A stretch of 14,468 bases of DNA from assembly GCA_003024985.2 (NCBI GenBank), contig PXIH01S0001007.1; one strand, given 5' to 3'. Position numbers and translations under genes: made by a program. Within the stretch, counting starts at the first letter, position 1; every line of letters begins with the position of its first letter. This document shows, piece after piece, positions 10,779 to 14,468 of the stretch. The DNA is from Euperipatoides rowelli (lineage: Eukaryota; Onychophora; Udeonychophora; Euonychophora; Peripatopsidae). The notes beneath the pieces were generated by a model. That model did not search any database and was not told where the DNA came from. It was given only the letters and a program-made list of their open reading frames with translations.

Positions 10779-11007
10779 TGAGGACGTCGCGGCTCTTGAG
10801 GTTAATAAAAGCTGCTCCTCCCCTGCAGAAGCATTTCTCCCTTCCTTGGTTTGATCAAGCTGAAGGTTTGTTAACCCAGAAAAGAAAATATCCCAAACAT
10901 TAAGTCTTTCTATGATAGTTTCTTTTCTAGGTTAAGGGAAGAAAAAAAAATAACCCTAGTTAGTAATAAGCAGACTAAACTAATTATTCGCTTCCCACCC
11001 AACCTAC

Positions 11008-11174
11008 CTCCTAAAATCCAGTAGAGCCTTAGGTGATGCAGGCACACCCATCTCGGGCCATGAAAGAAAATGGAATTGGGTAACTGTTCGTGTTTCATTA
11101 GTCTTTAGATTCTTTAAGTAGAAGCTGCGCACTAGATAGTCATCACACCAAATATGTTCTGAGACCAAATGAAT
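11008..11174 (-). CDS. PTPRN: PTPRN-like receptor protein tyrosine phosphatase, internal exon (WPD-loop exon)
   Basis: This 167-nt exon encodes 55 codons plus two bases of a split Arg codon. Its acceptor has a pyrimidine tract ending TTATTGTTAG (11175-11184) and its donor is AG|GTAGGT. The translation begins [10 protein letters not shown] and continues through Val-Arg-Ser-Phe-Tyr-Leu-Lys-Asn-Leu, Thr-Arg-Thr-Val-Thr-Gln-Phe-His-Phe, and Leu-Leu-Asp-Phe-Arg. This is the PTP-domain segment specific to IA-2/phogrin proteins, which are dense-core-vesicle transmembrane pseudophosphatases of neuroendocrine cells (family knowledge). The WPD loop reads Leu-Ser-Trp-Pro-Glu (Trp at exon residue 39), so the general-acid Asp of active PTPs is Glu (codon 11054-11052). 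Human IA-2 has Ala there, as I recall. The CX5R P-loop would be in the next exon, outside the window. The exon is intact, with no stop or frameshift. Confidence 0.95.
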
Positions 11175-11262
11175 CTAACAATAAATGGAGAGAATTGAAG
11201 GTTTACAATAAATTGTCCAGGAATTTTAATGATATTGAAATTGAATGGATCAAACAACTTAC
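11175..11262 (-). other. Short 88-nt intron between the two PTP-domain exons
   Basis: The donor GAA|GTAAGT (GT at 11262-11261) and the acceptor ATTGTTAG| (AG at 11176-11175) bound an 88-nt phase-0 intron. The spliced product joins His-Ile-Tyr-Glu to Ile-His-Leu-Val-Ser-Glu, which matches the uninterrupted IA-2 family sequence His-Ile-Tyr-Glu-Val-Asn-Leu-Val-Ser-Glu. That agreement fixes both splice sites. It is very short compared with its multi-kilobase neighbours. Confidence 0.93.
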
Positions 11263-11382
11263 TTCATAAATATGACTGAGCTCACTGCCCTCTTCAGGCC
11301 AGTAACGATGACACATGGCTACTCCATTTTCAGTCAACCGACTCAACATCACAATTACCACACTGCCTTGCTCCCAAACCAT
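11263..11382 (-). CDS. PTPRN: PTPRN-like receptor protein tyrosine phosphatase, internal exon (central PTP-domain strands)
   Basis: This 120-nt exon of 40 codons is bounded by the acceptor TTTTATTTACTAG| and the consensus donor GAA|GTAAGT, phase 0 at both ends. It starts [13 protein letters not shown] and ends [14 protein letters not shown]. It contains the conserved PTP motifs WExxxxxIVML and Cys-x-x-Tyr-Trp-Pro. The Glu-Asn-Gly-Val and Tyr-Trp-Pro-Glu-Glu-Gly-Ser environment, with no Lys before the Cys (Ala-Met-Cys here), places it in the IA-2/phogrin group rather than with active receptor PTPs. The first Met is internal, since PTP domains have a conserved Phe-Trp-x-Met here, so it is not a start codon. 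The preceding exon, expected to end in a Phe-Trp-Gln segment, was not found in the rest of the window. Confidence 0.95.
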
Positions 11383-12120
11383 CTAGTAAATAAAATATTG
11401 TACAATGCTCTTCACATCATGTTTAACCAAATTTAATTTAAAATACAATGCCAAACATTCTTTTAGGTTAATGATAAGGAATACTAAATACAGAATAAAA
11501 ATGAAGCAGACGATTGTTTAGATGAGGTCAGTGTAAAGTCACATTGTCATTTCATATATTAGACCTCATTTCCATTTGGCTTAAAATTTTTGTCATTAAT
11601 TTTTTTTTGTAGTAAATCTAATACAATAAAATCTTTGATTTCTTTTTCGTTCCTTTCTTCCACATGGCGAATTTAGATTTTTTTTAGATTTTATTATCTA
11701 AAACGAAGATGTACTGATGGTTTAAAATGTTTACTAAAAGTTTATTTGGACATTTTCATCCCCCTTCCCCTACCCTCATCTAGAAAAGGTTTTATTTTTG
11801 CTCTTAGCAGGAAATCAAAGTAGGCAATTTTCATATTTTTAAATGTTAGGTTTAGAAGCTACATTTCCGTTTTTTTAATATCTCGATCATTTAAATGCTA
11901 AATTTCAGACTGTTCAAATCGTAAATTAATTAAAAAGCGGTGTAATATTTTAATTTGTAGACCCAAAATAAAATGTAGCCATCTCTTTTAATTTACACTT
12001 TTATTATATTTGATACATTTTTAATGTTCATTGGTTATTTCTTGTACTAGTCGTGTGTAAGTTTATTATCTGCATCTCAGATCTANCATTGTCGTGTAGC
12101 CTATTAGACGATCTACTAAT

Positions 12121-12205
12121 CTTAACCGTACACTGACCCAAACTCCAACATGAATAGCAAATTAAAGGTCTCTAACCTTAAACGCACACTGAACCTAACT
12201 CCAAA
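12121..12205. repeat. Diverged direct repeat, 56-bp spacing
   Basis: CTTAACCGTACACTGACCCA at 12121 and CTTAAACGCACACTGAACCT at 12177 begin two 28-base copies with about 24 matches, both ending AACTCCAA. The second copy runs into an A-rich tract of AAATAAACAAACAAATAAAT type (about 12219-12245), which looks like a retroposon tail, although no element family is recognised. Confidence 0.6.
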
Positions 12206-12250
12206 TTAAATATTAAAGCATAAATAAACAAACAAATAAATAAAACAGCC

Positions 12251-12301
12251 GCCAATCAGAGGTCGGCTTGCAGATAGAATGCCAGACGACCTCTGATTGA
12301 C
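12251..12301. repeat. Inverted repeat with CCAATCAGAGG arms
   Basis: CAATCAGAGGTCG (12253-12265) is perfectly inverted at 12287-12299, separated by 21 nt, so the region can form a 13-bp stem. The left arm belongs to a 22-base string that recurs with two differences at 12884-12905 inside the MITE. Both arms contain CCAAT/ATTG-type motifs, but there is no other promoter evidence. Confidence 0.75.
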
Positions 12302-12498
12302 TGTTTTTGGGCTGTATGACAATGGAAGGTGTGAGATCCAGACACTTAGTGTGTGTGAGGGAAATTTTATTGTAACATGTATAAAAGTTGACTTCTACAC
12401 AAACTTTAAAGCCGACACGCAATGCATTTAAGAATTTTTTAAAATCGTCCTGTATACTAATTGGAATAGCGTGTTCCAAAGCCTTTTACAGCGCCAGC

Positions 12499-12691
12499 TA
12501 ACGGGCTTATTCAAAACTTTTTTTTTTTCTCTTAGATTACTTTGATATAAAACACACACAAAAAAAAAGATTTAACGGGCTTAAAAGATCGGCGGTGCGG
12601 GAACTATTTTTAGAAACTTTAAGTGGTGTTTTCTCTTACATAAAAAGGGCTTAAACAAAAAAAAATGGTTGATGCCCCTGTAACGGGATTA
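12499..12691. repeat. Dispersed TAACGGGCTTA repeat
   Basis: TAACGGGCTTA occurs at 12499-12509 and 12573-12583, TAACGGGATTA at 12681-12691, and a weaker AAAGGGCTTA at 12644. The copies are all on the plus strand within 200 bp in otherwise AT-rich sequence. They may be remnants of a decayed tandem array or of one element's internal repeats. Confidence 0.5.
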
Positions 12692-12827
12692 TTCGCTAGT
12701 TTATTTTAAGAGATAAGCATTAAAAAAATGATTCCACTTGCTTGAAGAAAAAAAAAATCAAGTCGGTATTACATTTTATGTGACGTCGCTTGAAATTATT
12801 TAATGACATTGTCCCGTGAACAATCTG

Positions 12828-13291
12828 GATATCAGACTAGGGTCTGCGTATACAACTTCACCTTTTCCTTTCCTCAGAAAAAAGCCAATCATAGGCCGGC
12901 TTGCATTTTATCCACTTCCACGTCATTTTTCATCTTATCAATACCAAAAATAAAAACGTAAGCTAATTTAGATTTTTTTTTATACTTTATTGAACTGTAT
13001 TATTACCGATACTAAGTATAAAAATTAAGCTCATTTTGTTAACATTATTGTTGTTGAAATTATAAACTGCAATTTGTTTTTTTAAATAGGGCATTTTTAA
13101 AAGTATAAAACTTAATAAAATACAAACTATATAAAACAGAATTTTTTTTTGAAAAACAAAAGTTATTACAGAAATTCTAATGCAGAGTAAATTTATAGTA
13201 GACTATACAGTACATGTAGGCTACTGTGTTGGCTTTTTTTCCTGAGGAAAGGAAAACGTGAAGTTGTATACGCAGACCCTAGTGATATCAG
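12828..13291. repeat. 8-bp target site duplication GATATCAG flanking the MITE
   Basis: GATATCAG at 12828-12835 and again at 13284-13291 lies immediately outside the inverted repeats. Both copies are identical, and neither adjoining base extends the match. An 8-bp duplication is typical of hAT and some other cut-and-paste superfamilies. Confidence 0.85.
12836..13283. mobile_element. 448-bp MITE, hAT-like, with 53-55 bp terminal inverted repeats
   Basis: The left TIR (12836-12888) starts ACTAGGGTCTGCGTATACAA. The right TIR (13229-13283) ends with its exact complement. Over 53-55 bp the arms differ by one substitution and two single-base indels near a poly-A run. The interior is AT-rich and non-coding, so mobilisation would need a transposase in trans. 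The 8-bp duplication and the TAGGG just inside the end suggest the hAT superfamily, though TIRs normally begin at that motif and here two bases precede it; P-like or other 8-bp-TSD families remain possible. High arm identity suggests a fairly recent insertion into this intron. Confidence 0.88.
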
Positions 13292-14148
13292 TAAGGGATC
13301 GCCATTACTTCTATCTTTGAGGTCATTATTTATTGTATAGAAATCTATGTGTTTTTCCTATTTAGTTATTACCGGTATTCATATTTTCTTCTATAAGCTA
13401 GTTATTCTAGTCACAGGCTTTGTAAATTTAAATTAAATAAATAAAAAATATACTGGTCAGAATGAAAATCCTAATTTTTTAAAAAAAAAGATTTAAAATA
13501 ATAAGTAAGAATTCATATTATATTGCAACGGATAAATAGTAATAATCGCTAATATTTTTTTTTAATTAATGCCTATTTTAATTGCTTAGGCTTTATTTAA
13601 AAAAAAAAAACTAATGCTGATTCTAATTGCTTACAAGGCTTTTTTTTTTATCAAGTTGCCAATAAATATTTAGTAGTAATATCATAATAGTAACAATTAT
13701 CAAATTCCCTTACTGCTTATTTTTATTTTTATTAAACTGACTTTAATGTATTGACACTTTTTTTAGTATTACACTATGCCTAGGTCCCCCTGAAATATTC
13801 ATGTCAGCTAAGAGTAAGTTATTGCATTTTGAAATGATAGGAAGTACTGTATATTCAGTTGTCCTATTTTATTGAACAAGAAAATCAATCACTAAAACGT
13901 AATTACTTTTACGTCATTAGTTTGAAAACTAATTATCTAAAGGAAATCTAATGAAAGAGAGGTTTGCCATCACAATTTTTGAGAACCACATTCTGTTTTC
14001 TTACTGGAGATTTTTTGAGCATGCCATTTTTTTTTAATATCGTGCAGAAATGGTTTTGTTGATTTGAAAAAAAAAAAGTTAAGTTAAATGTAAAAGTAAC
14101 GCAAAAATAGCAAAATCTTATTCCTATAAGAAAGTTCATCATGTATAA
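13292..14148. other. AT-rich intron filler
   Basis: No gene or RNA is recognised. Around 13977-13995 the string TTTTTGAGAACCACATTCTG resembles the inner-to-outer end of a hAT element (the complement of CAG..GTGGTTCTCAAAA), but no partner end was found upstream. A minus-strand open frame of 89 codons starting near 14217 has no domain and overlaps repeats. Confidence 0.45.
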
Positions 14149-14468
14149 CAGTGGTGCGCAAACGTTTACCAGCCGGGATCCTAATTTGTTTAAGGGGGTA
14201 GCTACAGTAAAAGTCAATTTTTTTATTTATCATGAATACAGTTATCAAATTTTACCCACTTAGAGATATTGGTTAGAGGATTCTGAAAATGTAAATTTTA
14301 TGGCTCTAGGTCACATGGTATGGAAAATATGGTAATTTTCGTCGTAAATACTTGGTAAAAGCAAAGCAGCTAAACCAGATGACCTAGAAAGATGGAATTT
14401 CTTTTATTGCACTCCCAGAGGTGCACAGAGTGCAATAAGATATAAATATTATAAAGTTTTTCTAATTT
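14149..14468. mobile_element. Probable hAT-like element, left terminus and partial interior, running off the window
   Basis: At 14149 the sequence reads CAGTGGTGCGCAAACGTTTA, which follows the CAGTGGTTCTCAAAC pattern at the ends of many animal hAT elements (family knowledge). No matching right end is seen before the window ends, so the element is either longer than 320 bp or truncated. The downstream sequence includes the 9-bp inverted pair TCTAGGTCA/TGACCTAGA (about 14308 and 14381) and a strong hairpin at 14404-14438. No transposase frame is visible. Confidence 0.45.
14404..14438. repeat. Perfect 11-bp stem hairpin
   Basis: TTATTGCACTC (14404-14414) and GAGTGCAATAA (14428-14438) are exact reverse complements separated by 13 nt (CCAGAGGTGCACA). 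The sequence is too short for a miRNA precursor, and there is no U-rich tail. It probably belongs to the repeat in which it lies. Confidence 0.8.

Larger units (their letters stand above)
10709..10791 (-). ncRNA. mir-153: mir-153 microRNA precursor hairpin
   Basis: The minus strand folds into a roughly 83-nt hairpin. The 3p arm (10742 to 10721) reads UUGCAUAGUCACAAAAGUGA plus UG, identical to vertebrate miR-153-3p over its first 21 nt, including the seed UGCAUAG. The 5p arm (10778 to 10757) begins UCAUUUUUGUGAU, as does vertebrate miR-153-5p. The arms pair at 20 of 24 aligned positions, and 22 when G:U pairs of the minus-strand RNA are counted. The stem continues outward by four pairs and, past a small internal loop, about five more. 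A UGUG motif sits at the junction of the 5p arm and the 14-nt loop. Only the minus strand gives the known mature sequence, so it is co-oriented with the PTPRN-like gene and 217 nt downstream of its exon end. It is probably processed from that gene's primary transcript, though a separate promoter cannot be excluded. Known vertebrate mir-153 loci sit in PTPRN and PTPRN2 introns. Confidence 0.96.
1..11007 (-). other. Large partial intron of the PTPRN-like gene, hosting mir-153
   Basis: This is intron sequence downstream (minus sense) of the exon ending at 11008. It opens with the donor GTAGGT at 11007-11002. No acceptor followed by the expected next PTP segment (Lys-Val-Asn-Lys, then the Val-His-Cys P-loop) was found on the minus strand, so the intron seems to run past the window start and is at least 11 kb. 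It contains the mir-153 hairpin close to its 5' end, several degenerate DNA transposon remnants, poly-A/poly-T tracts and AT-rich filler. The extent is inferred from failing to find the next exon by eye. Confidence 0.75.
11383..14468 (-). other. Partial intron upstream of the PTP exon pair
   Basis: No preceding PTP-domain exon (Gly-Pro-Leu ... Asp-Phe-Trp-Gln type) could be found on the minus strand between the acceptor at 11383 and the window end, so this intron is at least 3.1 kb. From 11383 to 12120 it is AT-rich without recognised elements. From 12121 on it holds direct repeats, a small inverted repeat, a well-preserved MITE and a hAT-like terminus. There is one ambiguous base at 12086. 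Confidence 0.7.

Noticed and set aside
10793-10815. Plus-strand Val-Asn-Lys-Ser-Cys reading, reminiscent of the PTPRN segment after the WPD loop
   Set aside because: It is on the strand opposite to the gene, only five residues long, and not followed by the P-loop.
11522-11574. Inverted pair ATGAGGTC/GACCTCAT
   Set aside because: Eight to nine bases with a 30-nt spacer is within chance for this length, and no target duplication or longer TIR is present.
12086-12086. Ambiguous base N
   Set aside because: A single unresolved base or heterozygous call in the assembly, with no structural meaning.
12213-12479. 88-codon minus-strand open frame
   Set aside because: It spans the inverted repeat at 12251-12301 and an A-rich tract, and has no domain, so it is best explained as a frame through repeats.

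Overview
This is a strongly AT-rich (roughly 70% by eye) animal genomic window with intron structure, DNA-transposon remnants and no bacterial-type operons. Nearly all of it is intron of one gene read on the minus strand. Two adjacent exons, at 11263-11382 and 11008-11174, encode 95 whole codons plus a split codon of a receptor-type protein tyrosine phosphatase of the PTPRN/PTPRN2 (IA-2, phogrin, ida-1) family. The organism is most likely an invertebrate, possibly a gastropod mollusc. That guess rests on base composition and repeat style, not on a decisive marker.

The best find lies 217 nt downstream of the second exon (minus sense). A roughly 83-nt hairpin at 10709-10791 carries the miR-153 precursor. 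Its 3p arm reads UUGCAUAGUCACAAAAGUGA followed by UG, and its 5p arm begins UCAUUUUUGUGAU. Vertebrate mir-153-1 and mir-153-2 lie in introns of PTPRN and PTPRN2, so this is the same host-gene and miRNA pairing in a distant animal. A 32-bp tandem repeat abuts the hairpin.

Layout. 1-11007 is one large partial intron following the exon pair, with the miRNA at its start. It holds degenerate non-autonomous DNA elements (2358-2555, 2661-3158, possibly 8268-8660) and two good-looking but unexplained splice-site pairs (9923-9961, 10371-10417). 11175-11262 is an 88-nt intron. 11383-14468 is the partial upstream intron. It contains a well-preserved 448-bp MITE with a perfect 8-bp target duplication (12836-13283), a small inverted repeat sharing 20 of 22 bases with that MITE's interior (12251-12301), and the start of a hAT-like element (14149 onward). 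The catalytic P-loop exon and all other PTPRN exons lie outside the window.

Across the window the 7-mer TAC(A/T)GTA occurs 21 times, several-fold above a rough composition expectation. It is often embedded in TATATA sequence, and it matches the canonical excision footprint of Tc1/mariner transposons. Functionally the locus would produce a secretory-vesicle transmembrane pseudophosphatase and, from the same primary transcript, a neuronal-type microRNA.
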